Positions 48,643-58,007 of a stretch of 64,000 nucleotides of DNA are shown here, one piece after another (the stretch's first letter is position 1; each line of letters opens with the position of its first letter). The notes below the pieces were generated by a model. The model made no database searches. It worked only from the letters and a program-made list of their open reading frames with translations, and had not been told where the DNA came from. Source of the stretch: FEN-1073 sp963780865 (lineage in GTDB: Bacteria > Chloroflexota > Anaerolineae > Anaerolineales > RBG-16-64-43). Made by a program: the position numbers and the translations under genes. The stretch is taken from assembly GCA_963780865.1 (NCBI GenBank), contig CAWADT010000001.1, forward strand, positions 1-64,000, written 5' to 3'.

Positions 48643-48678
48643 AAAATAAAAGGCGAAAGCAGATGGCCGCTTTCGCCT
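48643..48678 (-). terminator. Terminator-like hairpin ahead of the PIN/TRAM gene
   Basis: AGGCGAAAGC (48651-48660) pairs with GCTTTCGCCT (48669-48678) around 8 bases; on the minus strand it is followed by TTTTATTTT. It ends only about 13 bases before the start codon at 48630, so it lies in the leader, as an attenuator would. Confidence 0.6.
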
Positions 48679-48901
48679 AATGCGCATCGATTCCCCCGGT
48701 GGAAGAAAAAGGGGATCAAGTTACCATGCCAAGACGAATAAAAAAAGCGATAAAGCCAACTGCAGGGAAAACAGGAATGATGCGCAAATCATAGCATGCC
48801 AGCAATGGAAAGTCAAAGCATTGGCGCCAAAACACGTCTCTGCGGTTGCTGGGATCGGCCGGGAACGCTTCCACCGGCGATTGGAGGGGTCACTTTACCG
48901 G

Positions 48902-48913
48902 CTCTGGTATACT
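48902..48913 (+). promoter_or_regulatory. Extended -10 promoter of the serine hydrolase gene
   Basis: TGG-TATACT at 48905-48913 is an extended -10 element; no good -35 is seen. It would place the transcript start near 48920, just ahead of GGGAGG at 48928-48933 and the TTG start at 48939. Confidence 0.4.
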
Positions 48914-48938
48914 TCGCAGCCGTCACGGGAGGTTTGCC

Positions 48939-50408
48939 TTGCGATCGACAGGCTCTTTGTTGAGATGGTTTTCCATCGCGACGCTCTTGGCCACCGCCAC
49001 TTTTATCCTCTATGAATTGGTCAGTTACAGCCGGGCGCGCACCCAAATCCCCCGCGGCACCACGATCGCCGGGCTGTCGGTTGGCGGGATGACTTCCCAG
49101 GACGCGTCCCAGCTGCTGCTTCAGGTTTACAATCAGCCTGTCGAAATCCGTTATAGCACTGACATTTTCTTCATCACACCGTCACAGGTGGGTTTTTCCC
49201 CGGATATCGCGAGCATGCTGGCCGGAGTGGACGTCTATCAAACCCAGCTTCCTTTTTGGGAAGGATTCTGGGGGTTTCTCTGGAATTCACCGGTCAAGGA
49301 ACATTCCATCCCCATTGTGGCCGAATATTCGCGAACGCAATTACAGGCCCTGATGGCGGACATCGCCGCGCGCTACGACCTGCCCCCCATCCCCCCCCAG
49401 CCGGAAACGGGACAACCGTTTTTCACGCACGGGACGCCCGGAACGGTGCTCGACCAGGAGAAAGGCGCCGAGCTCATCGTCAAGGCGTTGTTCTCTCCCG
49501 ACAACCGGGGGGTGACCCTTCCCATCCTCTACAACCAGCGGAGTCTTCCCTCCCTCGCGTCGCTTGAATCATTAATTAAACAAATGACGATCGTGAACAA
49601 CTTTGGCGGATTGATGGACGCGTTCATGGTTAATTTGCAGACCGGCGAGGATTTGCACATTATCTATTCCAATGGTCAGGACTATCCGCTTGAGCCGGAT
49701 GTGGCGTTCACCGCCGTCAGCACCATCAAGATCCCAATTCTGCTCGCGACGTATTTGGATCTCACCGCCGCCCCGGATGCGGAAACCCAATCCTGGCTGC
49801 AAGGAATGCTCGGGATCCAATCCGGCAACGATCCCGCCGATTGGTTGATGCAAAAATTGGATCCTTCCAATGGTCCTTTGATCGTCACGCAGGATTTGTT
49901 CGACCTTGGCCTGAAAAACACGTTCATTGCGGGATATTTCAAATTGGGTTCGCGGCTGCTGAAAAGCTTCCCCACCCAGGCTAATCTACGGTCCGATATT
50001 CATACCGATCTGGACCCGTATAACCAGACCACACCGGAGGATATGGGGCTGCTGATGGAGGATCTTTACCAGTGCACTCAGGGAGGCGGAACACTGCTTA
50101 TGCTGTTTCCCAATAAGGTCACCCCCGCAAAATGCAGCCAAATGCTGGATTTGCTCTCGCAGGATAAAATCGGGGTCTTCATACAAGGCGGGGTGCCAGA
50201 GGGAACTAAAGTGGTCCACAAGCATGGCTGGGATCCCGGAATTTATCATACCTATGGCGACGTGGCCATCGTTTATACGCCCGGCGGAAATTACGTGCTG
50301 ACAATTTTCATGTGGCAGAATAATTGGCTGGATTGGGATACCGGCTCGAAAACCATCTCGGACATCTCCAAGGCGGTATACAACTATTTCAACCCCCCCG
50401 CCAGCTGA
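48939..50408 (+). CDS. Beta-lactamase-like serine hydrolase with membrane anchor
   Basis: A 489-residue protein, with TTG start favoured by GGGAGG five bases upstream. One membrane helix (about 8-25) is followed by a PG-binding-4-like domain (about 30-200: TTIAGLSVGGMTSQDASQLLLQ) and a class A beta-lactamase-like domain (about 225-489). The Ser-x-x-Lys motif is VSTIKIPI; GWDPGIYHTYGDVAIVY stands where the KTG strand should be, without a clear KTG. It more likely acts on cell wall peptides or is inactive than being a drug-resistance enzyme. Confidence 0.8.
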   Translation: MRSTGSLLRWFSIATLLATATFILYELVSYSRARTQIPRGTTIAGLSVGGMTSQDASQLLLQVYNQPVEIRYSTDIFFITPSQVGFSPDIASMLAGVDVYQTQLPFWEGFWGFLWNSPVKEHSIPIVAEYSRTQLQALMADIAARYDLPPIPPQPETGQPFFTHGTPGTVLDQEKGAELIVKALFSPDNRGVTLPILYNQRSLPSLASLESLIKQMTIVNNFGGLMDAFMVNLQTGEDLHIIYSNGQDYPLEPDVAFTAVSTIKIPILLATYLDLTAAPDAETQSWLQGMLGIQSGNDPADWLMQKLDPSNGPLIVTQDLFDLGLKNTFIAGYFKLGSRLLKSFPTQANLRSDIHTDLDPYNQTTPEDMGLLMEDLYQCTQGGGTLLMLFPNKVTPAKCSQMLDLLSQDKIGVFIQGGVPEGTKVVHKHGWDPGIYHTYGDVAIVYTPGGNYVLTIFMWQNNWLDWDTGSKTISDISKAVYNYFNPPAS

Positions 50409-50527
50409 TTGATCCAGCCGCCGGTTTCACGTGAAACAATCGCCGGCAGGAATCGGCGGACGTTTTTTCTGCTTCCCGATCCGGTGTAAAATCCGCCCTA
50501 TCCTTTCCCCGGGTAATAAAATCGACC

Positions 50528-51430
50528 ATGGATAAACCCCCAGTCTGCGACTACGAAGGATCGGATTATCAGAAAACTTTTTGGGATTCAGGAGGACGTG
50601 AATACGAGGATCAGTCCGAGGCTTTAGCCATCCGGAGGTTGCTCCCGAAACAAGGGCGTTTACTTTTAGAACTGGGCGCCGGCGCCGGCCGGAATACGCC
50701 GCGGTACAGCGGGTATGACAAGATTGTGCTGTTGGATTATTCCTTTACCCAGCTTCAACAAGCCCGCGAAAGATTGGGGGGTTCCGGGCGATTCACGTAC
50801 GTCGCCGCCAATGTCTATCAATTGCCTTTCGTCTCGGGCTTGTTTGATTCGGCGACCATGATCCGGACACTGCACCATCTCGCCGACCCATCACTGGCTT
50901 TGCATGAGGTCCGCCGAGTCCTGGAACCCAACGCTTCCTTTTTGCTGGAATATGCCAACAAACTCAACCTAAAATCGATTGTGCGCTTCCTTTTGGGCCG
51001 GCAAACCTGGAGCCCATTTTCCCTCGACCCGGTGGAGTATCTGCCCCTCAACTTCGATTTTCATCCGGCCCGGGTACGAGAGTGGCTGGTCTCCAGCGGA
51101 TTTTTCCCTCACCGCCAAGCGACCGTCTCCCATTTCCGGATAGGATGGGTCAAGCGCGCGTTTCCCGCCCGTCTTTTAGCCAGGCTGGATTTTCTGCTCG
51201 GGTATACCGGTGGATGGATACAGCTTTCTCCGAGTGTATTTCTCCTGGCCAGGGCCGACAATGCCGGGTTGGAAAAAGAGATCGGATTTTTCCAATGCCC
51301 GCTTTGCCGAAATTCCGATTTGAAGGAAATTAGCGAGTCGAAAAACAGTTATTTAATGTGCGGGGGTTGTCGCCGAATGTTTCCGATCCGAAATGGAATT
51401 TATGATTTCAAGGAATCCTTCCCCGGTTGA
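50528..51430 (+). CDS. Class I SAM methyltransferase with C-terminal zinc ribbon
   Basis: A 300-residue protein. The methyltransferase fold has motif I LLLELGAGAGRNTPRY (about 45-60), a Methyltransf_11-like core (YVAANVYQLPFVSGLFDSATMIRTLHHLADPSLAL) and post motif VLEPNASFLLEY. The tail (about 258-300) is a zinc ribbon: CPLCRNSDL and CGGCRRMFPIRNGIYDF, resembling Trm112/YcaR-like proteins that support methyltransferases. The fusion may make it self-sufficient. It converges with the glycosyltransferase gene, overlapping 31 bases. Confidence 0.82.
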   Translation: MDKPPVCDYEGSDYQKTFWDSGGREYEDQSEALAIRRLLPKQGRLLLELGAGAGRNTPRYSGYDKIVLLDYSFTQLQQARERLGGSGRFTYVAANVYQLPFVSGLFDSATMIRTLHHLADPSLALHEVRRVLEPNASFLLEYANKLNLKSIVRFLLGRQTWSPFSLDPVEYLPLNFDFHPARVREWLVSSGFFPHRQATVSHFRIGWVKRAFPARLLARLDFLLGYTGGWIQLSPSVFLLARADNAGLEKEIGFFQCPLCRNSDLKEISESKNSYLMCGGCRRMFPIRNGIYDFKESFPG

Positions 51431-52558
51431 GGCAGCCATTGCCAAATAAGGTCCGCAATGTCGCTCGCCGCGCGCGGCCGGGCAATTCGAAGACAGGCGG
51501 CCGCCGCACTTTCCTTAAAACTTGGGTGGAGAATCCAACGCCGCACGGCTTTGGCTGTTTTTTCGGCGCCCGGAGCCCAGCGCCCAGCCCCTTCTTCCAC
51601 TACATAACGCACGTTACCATCTTCCTGTCCGGGAATCCGGCTGTATAAAATCATCGGTAATCCCGACACCAATGCTTCGCTGATCGTTCCCGGTCCGGCT
51701 TTGGTCACCAGAATGTCTGCGGCTTTCATGAACTCCGGCATTTCTTTTGTAAATCCATACGTGAAAACAGGTATTTTCCAGGCTGCACTTTCCAAGCGCT
51801 GCTTTAATTTTTCGTTCTTACCCGCGATTACGGCGAGCGCGCATTCCGGATTTAAACTGGCGATGGTTTGGGCGGTCTCGTACAGCGGGCCCATGCCTTC
51901 CCCTCCGCCGATGAGCAGGACCACTACTCGATCCAGCGGCCATCCCAACCGCTTCCGGATTTCCTTCTTGTCCCCGGTCTGGAGGAACTTCTTCCCCACG
52001 GGAAGCCCAAGCAGCTTCACCTGATCGGTGGTGAGTCCGCTTTTTAATGCGTTCCGTCTGACCTCTTCCGTGGGGACCACACACACATCCACCCGCCGAT
52101 GGAACCAGTATTGGGGCGTGGTGACCAGATCCGTAACCACGGTAATAAACGGAGGATGGTTTTTTCCCAATGCGCGCAGGACCGGCGCGCTAAACAGCGG
52201 GTGGACGCACAGCACCAAATCTGCGGGATGCTCCCGGACGAGTTGCTTCGCCGCCGGCCGAACCCACGGCCAGACGGAATCCATAACCATCCCAGTCCGC
52301 CGCTGGCCATCGAGCATCCGGTATCCCAATCGCCAAAGGTTGGGGAGCTTCACCATCGCCGGATAAAGGTCCGGCATTCTGATTTAATGGATAGGGCGCG
52401 TAGGCTTTAAACACGTCGACCATATCCAAAGCAAACTCTCCGGAATGTTTTTCTTCCAGCACCTCGATCACGGCCTGGGCGGCGCTGCGATGCCCTCCTC
52501 CCGTGTCCGAAAAGAGGACCAGAATTTTAGGTGTGCGATCCGGACGACTGAGTTTCAT
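51400..52558 (-). CDS. MGDG-synthase-like glycosyltransferase, one frameshift
   Basis: GT-B glycosyltransferase of the monogalactosyldiacylglycerol synthase/MurG-like family, probably making glycolipids. The N-terminal piece (MKLSRPDRTPKILVLFSDTGGGHRSAAQAVIEVL to NQ) and the rest (MPDLYPAMVKLPNLWR onwards) are one frame apart. Dropping one A of CAGAATG (TT at 52377-52378) joins them to about 385 residues. The C-terminal domain has VVVLLIGGGEGMGPLYETAQTIA and TKAGPGTISEALVSGLPMILYSRIPGQEDGN. The ATG at 52558 follows GAGG; the start overlaps the DUF951 gene. Confidence 0.85.
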
Positions 52559-52748
52559 TCGAGCCTCGAAGGACAATCGTTTTAAGCCGCTTGGATAGAT
52601 CGCGCCGCTGTAAGAGGATCCGGTGCCCGCACCCCTTGCATTGGATGCCGATGTCCGCCCCCAACCGCACCACTTCCCATTCCTTGCTGCCGCAGGGGTG
52701 CGGTTTCCGCAACTGCACGATATCGCCCAGCGCCAGGTCCGGAAGCAT
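52527..52748 (-). CDS. DUF951 family protein
   Basis: A 73-residue protein matching DUF951: LALGDIVQLRKPHPCGSKEWEVVRLGADIGIQCKGCGHRILLQRRDLSKRLKTIV. The three cysteines and DIVxLRKPHPCG are the hallmark of the family, which is small, conserved and of unknown function. The start at 52748 gives the standard length; a longer reading adds unrelated sequence. It lies upstream of and overlaps the glycosyltransferase gene. Confidence 0.88.
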   Translation of the reverse strand: MLPDLALGDIVQLRKPHPCGSKEWEVVRLGADIGIQCKGCGHRILLQRRDLSKRLKTIVLRGSNETQSSGSHT

Positions 52749-52830
52749 AAGATTATTATACTCAGCCCGGGGTCGAAAGGAAAAAATCGACATGGTAGAA
52801 TAGCGATGCAAGCAAGGCAGGAGGTGCACG

Positions 52831-53724
52831 ATGGACAATCAAAAGATCACCGGAACATTCGCCGTAAAAAAAGGGATGGCGCAAATGCTCAAGGGCGGGG
52901 TCATCATGGATGTGGTGACTCCCGAGCACGCGAAAATCGCCGAAACCGCAGGCGCCTGCGCGGTGATGGCTCTCGAGAAAGTCCCGGCCGATATCCGCGC
53001 CAACGGCGGTGTGGCCCGGATGAGCGATCCGGGTCTGATCCAACAGATTATGGAAAGCGTGACGATCCCGGTCATGGCCAAATGCCGGATCGGACATTTC
53101 GTCGAAGCGCAAATTCTGGAAGCGATCGGCGTCGATTACATCGACGAATCGGAAGTGCTGACTCCCGCCGACGAGGAACACCACATTTACAAGCACGATT
53201 TCAAGGTCCCCTTCGTGTGCGGTGCGCGCAATCTGGGTGAAGCGCTGCGGCGGATCGGGGAAGGCGCTGCGATGATCCGAACCAAGGGCGAGGCCGGCAC
53301 GGGGGACGTCGTCGAGGCCGTGCGCCACGCGCGCGCGGTGCTGGGCGAGATCCGCAAGCTGCAAAATATCCCCGAAGAAGAATTGATGGCGTTTGCCAAA
53401 TCCTTGGGCGCTCCCTACGAATTGGTGAGAGAGACGAGAGCGCTCGGCCGGCTCCCGGTCGTGAATTTCGCCGCCGGAGGCGTCGCGACTCCCGCTGACG
53501 CCGCGCTGATGATGCAATTGGGGATGGACGGCGTGTTTGTGGGTTCCGGAATATTTAAATCGGGCAATCCCGCCCGGCGGGCCGCCGCCATCGTCAAATC
53601 CGTCACGCATTTTCGCGACGCAAAAATTCTCGCCGAAGTGAGCCGAGATCTCGGTGAACCGATGGTGGGCCGGCAGATATCCGACATCCCCAAGGAAGAA
53701 CTGATCGCCGGCCGGGGCTGGTAA
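52831..53724 (+). CDS. pdxS: Pyridoxal 5'-phosphate synthase, PdxS
   Basis: Synthase subunit of the DXP-independent vitamin B6 pathway; joins ribose 5-phosphate, glyceraldehyde 3-phosphate and ammonia from PdxT into PLP. The 297-residue TIM barrel shows the family blocks KGGVIMDVVTPEHAKIAE, VMALEKVPADIRANGGVARMSDP (catalytic lysine in EKVP), FMAKCRIGH-type strand, NFAAGGVATPADAALMMQLG and VFVGSGIFKSGNP. AGGAGGTG precedes the ATG. It leads an operon with a GNAT gene and pdxT. Confidence 0.97.
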   Translation: MDNQKITGTFAVKKGMAQMLKGGVIMDVVTPEHAKIAETAGACAVMALEKVPADIRANGGVARMSDPGLIQQIMESVTIPVMAKCRIGHFVEAQILEAIGVDYIDESEVLTPADEEHHIYKHDFKVPFVCGARNLGEALRRIGEGAAMIRTKGEAGTGDVVEAVRHARAVLGEIRKLQNIPEEELMAFAKSLGAPYELVRETRALGRLPVVNFAAGGVATPADAALMMQLGMDGVFVGSGIFKSGNPARRAAAIVKSVTHFRDAKILAEVSRDLGEPMVGRQISDIPKEELIAGRGW

Positions 53725-54191
53725 TGGATCCGGCGGTTCGGATACGACGCGGGTCCCTAACCGATATACCCGCCATCGTTCATCATCGAGTGGGAATGAT
53801 GGCGGAAATGGGATTGGCCACTCCCTCCGAATGCGCGGCGTATGATCCGGAATTTCGCGCGTTTGCCCAAAAAGAAATTGCTGCGGGAAATTTTAATGCC
53901 TTCCTCGCCGAAACAGAGGCGGGCCAAGTGGTGGCCGGGGGCGCGGTCTACATCATCCCCTGGCCTGGAAATCCCTCCGACCGGCGTCAACAACGAGCCT
54001 TCATCCTTAATGTATTCACCGAGCCGGAGTTTCGCCGCCAAGGAATCGCCCGCGGGCTTGTCGGCGCCATGGTGGACTGGTGCCGCGCCCAGGGTTTGCA
54101 TTCCGTCCGGCTATTGGCCAGTACTGCCGGTCGGCCGCTGTATCAATCGATGGGATTTTTACCGACGAGTGAAATGAAATTGGAACTATAA
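53724..54191 (+). CDS. GNAT-family N-acetyltransferase
   Basis: A 155-residue protein whose ATG overlaps the pdxS stop (TAATG), so it is translationally coupled. The GNAT fold has motif C/D (IRRGSLTDIPAIVHHR), the acetyl-CoA signature FRRQGIARGLVGAMVDW (R/Q-x-x-G-x-A type, about 107-123) and the end VRLLASTAGRPLYQSMGF. It sits between pdxS and pdxT, which are usually adjacent, suggesting a role tied to vitamin B6 or a hitchhiking insertion. Substrate unknown. Confidence 0.88.
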   Translation: MDPAVRIRRGSLTDIPAIVHHRVGMMAEMGLATPSECAAYDPEFRAFAQKEIAAGNFNAFLAETEAGQVVAGGAVYIIPWPGNPSDRRQQRAFILNVFTEPEFRRQGIARGLVGAMVDWCRAQGLHSVRLLASTAGRPLYQSMGFLPTSEMKLEL

Positions 54192-54194
54192 CCC

Positions 54195-54782
54195 ATGAAG
54201 ATCGGAGTCCTCGCCCTGCAGGGCGACTTTTCGGAGCATATTAATAAGCTCAGCGGCCTCGGGGTTTCCGCCGCGGAAGTGCGGCTTCCCTCGGACCTCT
54301 CGGGGCTGGCCGGCGCGATTCTCCCGGGGGGCGAATCCACCACTTTCCGAAAGCTGGCGGCTGCTTACGGGCTGATCGAACCCCTGCGGGAATTCGGGAA
54401 AGACCACGCCTTGTGGGGCACCTGCGCCGGCGCGATTGCCCTGGCCAAGCACATCGGGAGGGAAGGCCCCATTCTCGGCCTGATGGATATCACCATCGAG
54501 CGAAACGCCTTCGGGCGCCAGGTGGACTTTTTCGAAATCGATCTGGATATCCCGGCTCTCTCCTCTCCCAACCTCGATTCGCACCGACCCTTTCATGGCG
54601 TTTTTATCCGTTCGCCTTTGATTCAAAAAACCGGCCCTGGGGTGGAAATCCTGGCCCGCCTCCCGGAGGGGACGATTGTCGCCGCCCGCCAGGAGCGATG
54701 GCTGGCGACCTGTTTCCATCCTGAACTGGTCGAAGACGACCGGCTGTACCGTCTCTTCATTAATATGGCGGGCGCACCCTAA
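54195..54782 (+). CDS. pdxT: Pyridoxal 5'-phosphate synthase glutaminase, PdxT
   Basis: Glutaminase that feeds ammonia to PdxS. The 195-residue class I glutaminase starts MKIGVLALQGDFSEHI. The catalytic C77 lies in LWGTCAGAI, the GGES(T) loop in LPGGESTTFRKL, and the His-Glu pair in TCFHPELVED. Length is normal. It begins three bases after the GNAT gene. Confidence 0.96.
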   Translation: MKIGVLALQGDFSEHINKLSGLGVSAAEVRLPSDLSGLAGAILPGGESTTFRKLAAAYGLIEPLREFGKDHALWGTCAGAIALAKHIGREGPILGLMDITIERNAFGRQVDFFEIDLDIPALSSPNLDSHRPFHGVFIRSPLIQKTGPGVEILARLPEGTIVAARQERWLATCFHPELVEDDRLYRLFINMAGAP

Positions 54783-54786
54783 CACA

Positions 54787-55749
54787 ATGGTCCATCCTTT
54801 TAATCTCGGCGATACGCTGCTCATCCGCAAACTCGGCCACCGGGGAGAGAGCTTCGACTCCCGGACCTTCCTGACCCGCGACCTGCATCTGGTGCGATAT
54901 GCCACCTTGGCGGGTTTGCTCCCCAATCTCTACCCGGAAACCCAGATTCTGAATTATCCCGGGAATACCGGCGGCTTCGCGCAACTCAGCCATCGCAAAG
55001 GCTGCCCTTCTTCCCACCTCCGGTTCATTGCACCGAAGGAAATTTTCTCGGATGGGTCCGGATCCGAATTAATCGAAGCGCTGCTGGCGGAAGCCGGACG
55101 GCGTCAGGCCCAACACGTCCTCGCGGAGGTGGAGGAGAACACGGAAGAGTGCGATTTCTTCCGCCGCGAGGGATTCACTATTTACGCCCGCCAGGAAATT
55201 TGGAAAGCCGGTCCCTCCGTTCCGCAAATCGAATCCCCCTCCGAAGGGCTGCTCCGCTCCTTCCAACCCGCCGACACGCCAGCCGCCCTTGGGCTATACT
55301 GTTCCGTGGTGCCTTCCCTGGTCTATCAAGTGGAAGGGTTTCCCAAAAGCCCGGAAGGCTGGGTGCTTTATGAGGAGGGGGAATTGGTCGGGTTCTTTGG
55401 AGCGCTATCCGGTCCGCTCGGGATGCGGGTGGAGCCCGTCTTTCATCCTGGCGCCCGCCATGTTTCTTCCTGGCTGGCCGCCTGGTTGGGGGCGCCGGAT
55501 TTTCCCGCCTCCCGGCCGGTGTATATTTGCGTTCGTTCCTATCAAGAATGGGTCGGCGCCCTTCTCCGGGAAATCGGGTTTTCGCTATTGTGCCGGCAGG
55601 CTGTTTTTTCCCGCCGCATCGTAGTGCCTGTGCCCGTCCTGGAGGCAGTCCATCTTTCTGCGAAGGAAAATCCCGCGCCCCAGCCCACAACCTACCTTCC
55701 CGGCGCCCCCCAGACTCCCTATGACACCGCAACGTCGGATCACCGATAA
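54787..55749 (+). CDS. GNAT-like protein of unknown function
   Basis: A 320-residue protein starting at MVHPFNLGDTLLIRKL, four bases after the pdxT stop. The part at about 75-130 (SELIEALLAEAGRRQAQHVLAEVEENTEECDFFRREGFTIYARQEIW) has a GNAT-like profile. The second half (SPEGWVLYEEGELVGFFGAL, PVYICVRSYQEWVGALLREIGFSLLCRQAVFSRRIVVPV) could be a second, divergent GNAT unit. No family name can be given with confidence. It overlaps the next gene by 29 bases, so it belongs to the same operon. Confidence 0.65.
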   Translation: MVHPFNLGDTLLIRKLGHRGESFDSRTFLTRDLHLVRYATLAGLLPNLYPETQILNYPGNTGGFAQLSHRKGCPSSHLRFIAPKEIFSDGSGSELIEALLAEAGRRQAQHVLAEVEENTEECDFFRREGFTIYARQEIWKAGPSVPQIESPSEGLLRSFQPADTPAALGLYCSVVPSLVYQVEGFPKSPEGWVLYEEGELVGFFGALSGPLGMRVEPVFHPGARHVSSWLAAWLGAPDFPASRPVYICVRSYQEWVGALLREIGFSLLCRQAVFSRRIVVPVPVLEAVHLSAKENPAPQPTTYLPGAPQTPYDTATSDHR

Positions 55750-57350
55750 CCTCGACGTGATGTTGAGCGTGCTTCCGGACGGCGTCAGTTCCGCGCTGCG
55801 CCAAGCCGGCCATTGGGACATTCTCCAGGAAATCATCCTCGACCTGGGCCGGGTTCCCACGGCGCGCTATCTGGATTCGGAAACGGTGCTGGACGAGCGC
55901 GAAGTCACGCGCGAGATCATCGATTACGTCGTCGGCCGGATCGGGGAGTTCGACGCCGATAATCGCGCCGGATTGGAACGGACGCTGCACCGCATTTCCG
56001 CCATCCGCAACCGGCGCGGCCACATCGTCGGTCTCACCTGCCGTGTGGGGCGCGCGGTGTATGGAACGATCGAAATTATCCAGGATCTGGTGGAATTGGG
56101 GAAGAGCCTGCTGCTGCTCGGACGTCCGGGGGTCGGCAAGACCACCATGCTGCGCGAGGCGGCCCGGATCCTTGCGGAAACCAAACGCGTGGTGATCGTC
56201 GACACCTCGAATGAAATCGGCGGCGATGGAGACGTGCCGCATCCGGCGGTCGGCCGGGCGCGGCGGATGCAGGTGCGCACGCCCTCGCTGCAGCACGAAG
56301 TGATGATCGAAGCCGTGGAAAATCACAACCCGGAAGTCATCGTCATCGACGAGATCGGGCGGGAATTGGAGGCGGCCGCGGCCCGGACGATCGCGGAACG
56401 CGGTGTTCAGCTCATCGGCACGGCCCACGGCAATACCATCGACAACATCCTCCTCAACCCCACCCTGGCCGACCTGGTCGGCGGCATTGAATCCGTTACG
56501 CTTTCCGACGAGGAGGCCCGCCGGCGGGGTACGCAAAAAACCGTTCTGGAGCGGCGGGCTCCCCCGACGTTCGATATCCTTGTGGAAATCCAGGACCGCG
56601 AACGCCTCGCGGTTCATTACGACGTGGCCGCGGCGGTGGACGCCATCCTGCGCGGGCGCCCCCTGCCCCCGCAATTGAGGTACACCGACGAAAAAGGCGA
56701 TGTGCATAAAGAGACGGCCGCTCCCTCGCCCGCCGCTCCCGGTTCCCGCGAGCGTCCAAGAAGAGGCGCGTCTGCGGAACCCTCCATGCCGTGGAACGGT
56801 GCACCGAGGCAATACGAAACCGGACCGTCCCCCGACAGTCTGCCGTACTCGCCGACCCCGCCGCACATCCCGCCCTCCCGATCCCAGCCGGTCCGCGTGT
56901 ATGCCTACGGCGTGGCCCGCAACCGTCTGGAGCAGGCGGCGCGGTACCTCCAGGTGCCGGTGACGATAACGAGCGACGCGGGGGAGGCCGACGCGGTCGT
57001 GACGATAAAATCGTATTACCGCCGCAGGGCGCAATTGATCGAGGACGCGGAACGCGCCGGAAGGCCGATTTACGTGTTGCGCTCCAACACCGTCAACCAA
57101 ATGGAGCAATTCCTCTCGGAACTATTCGACCTTGGGCATACTTCGGCCTCGGGTAATTCGATGGATCGCGCCATGCAGGAGACGCAGGAGGCGATCGACG
57201 GCATTCTTAACGGCGGACGATCGATCGATTTGAACCCGGCTTCGGCGTATATCCGCCGGTTGCAGCACCAGATGGCCCGCCAGTCGAATTCTGCTCTCGC
57301 AGTCCTTTGGAAAGGAGCCGCGCCGTCGCGTGCGGATTTATCGCAGCTAA
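55721..57350 (+). CDS. SpoIIIAA/Ycf45-like AAA+ ATPase with R3H-like tail, one frameshift
   Basis: An ATPase of the SpoIIIAA/Ycf45 group. Walker A is LLLLGRPGVGKTTMLREAARIL (about 125-146), Walker B is VIVIDEIGRELEAAAARTIAERG, with the AAA+ partner block NPTLADLVGGIESVTLSDEEARRRG. A Pro/Arg linker leads to a C-terminal R3H/Jag-like nucleic acid-binding module (AIDGILNGGRSIDLNPASAYIRRLQHQMA). The end is broken: near 57281-57290 the frame shifts, and ILLSQSFGKEPRRRVRIYRS then stops at 57350, exactly at the tmk ATG. Without this repair the frame falsely runs on through tmk. Confidence 0.85.
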
Positions 57351-58007
57351 ATGACGCCACCCCATGCTCCGGGTTTGTTTATCACCCTCGAAGGCCCCGA
57401 GGGAAGCGGAAAGTCCACCCATGCCCCGCGTCTGGCGGAACACCTGCGCAGCTTGGGACGCGACGTGCTGCTGACGCGCGAGCCGGGCGGCACGTCCATC
57501 GGGGATCAAATTCGGTCAGTCCTGAACGATCACGCCAACGCCGTCCTCAAACCGAGCGCGGAGACGCTATTGTTTTGCGCTTCGCGGGCGCAATTGGTAA
57601 GCCAGATGATCCGTCCGCATCTGGAGCGCGGCGGAACGGTGGTGTGCGACCGGTTTTCCGATTCGACCATTGCGTATCAGGGGTACGGGCACGGGTTGGA
57701 TCGCAGCGTGCTGCTTTCCATCTGCGATTTCGCGTCCGGCCGGTTAAAACCCGACGTTACGTTGTTGTTGGACCTGCCGGTGGAAATCGGCCTGGCCCGC
57801 CGCCGGCACAGTCAGGGCGATTGGAATCGCTTGGATGCCTTGGAAGTGGATTTCCATCGAAGAGTGCGACAGGGGTATTTGGAATTAGCGCGTCAGGAAC
57901 CCGCCCGTTGGATTCGCATCGACGCGGAAAAAGAGGAGGAAGACGTCTGGGCGCAAATTCTTCAGGCTTTGACGTCCCGGGTCGGATCTGGGAAGGAAAA
58001 TCGCTAG
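57351..58007 (+). CDS. tmk: Thymidylate kinase
   Basis: Phosphorylates dTMP to dTDP for DNA synthesis. The 218-residue protein has P-loop LEGPEGSGKSTHA (about 13-25), the DR-motif CDRFSDSTIAYQG and the lid region GLARRRHSQGDWNRLD. Length fits. The ATG starts directly after the stop of the R3H ATPase gene. It converges with the FmdB-type gene, the stops overlapping by four bases. Confidence 0.95.
   Translation: MTPPHAPGLFITLEGPEGSGKSTHAPRLAEHLRSLGRDVLLTREPGGTSIGDQIRSVLNDHANAVLKPSAETLLFCASRAQLVSQMIRPHLERGGTVVCDRFSDSTIAYQGYGHGLDRSVLLSICDFASGRLKPDVTLLLDLPVEIGLARRRHSQGDWNRLDALEVDFHRRVRQGYLELARQEPARWIRIDAEKEEEDVWAQILQALTSRVGSGKENR

Noticed and set aside
55178..57109. 643-codon minus-strand open frame
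   Set aside because: Antisense to the GNAT-like and R3H ATPase genes, rich in Arg/Gly, with no domain.
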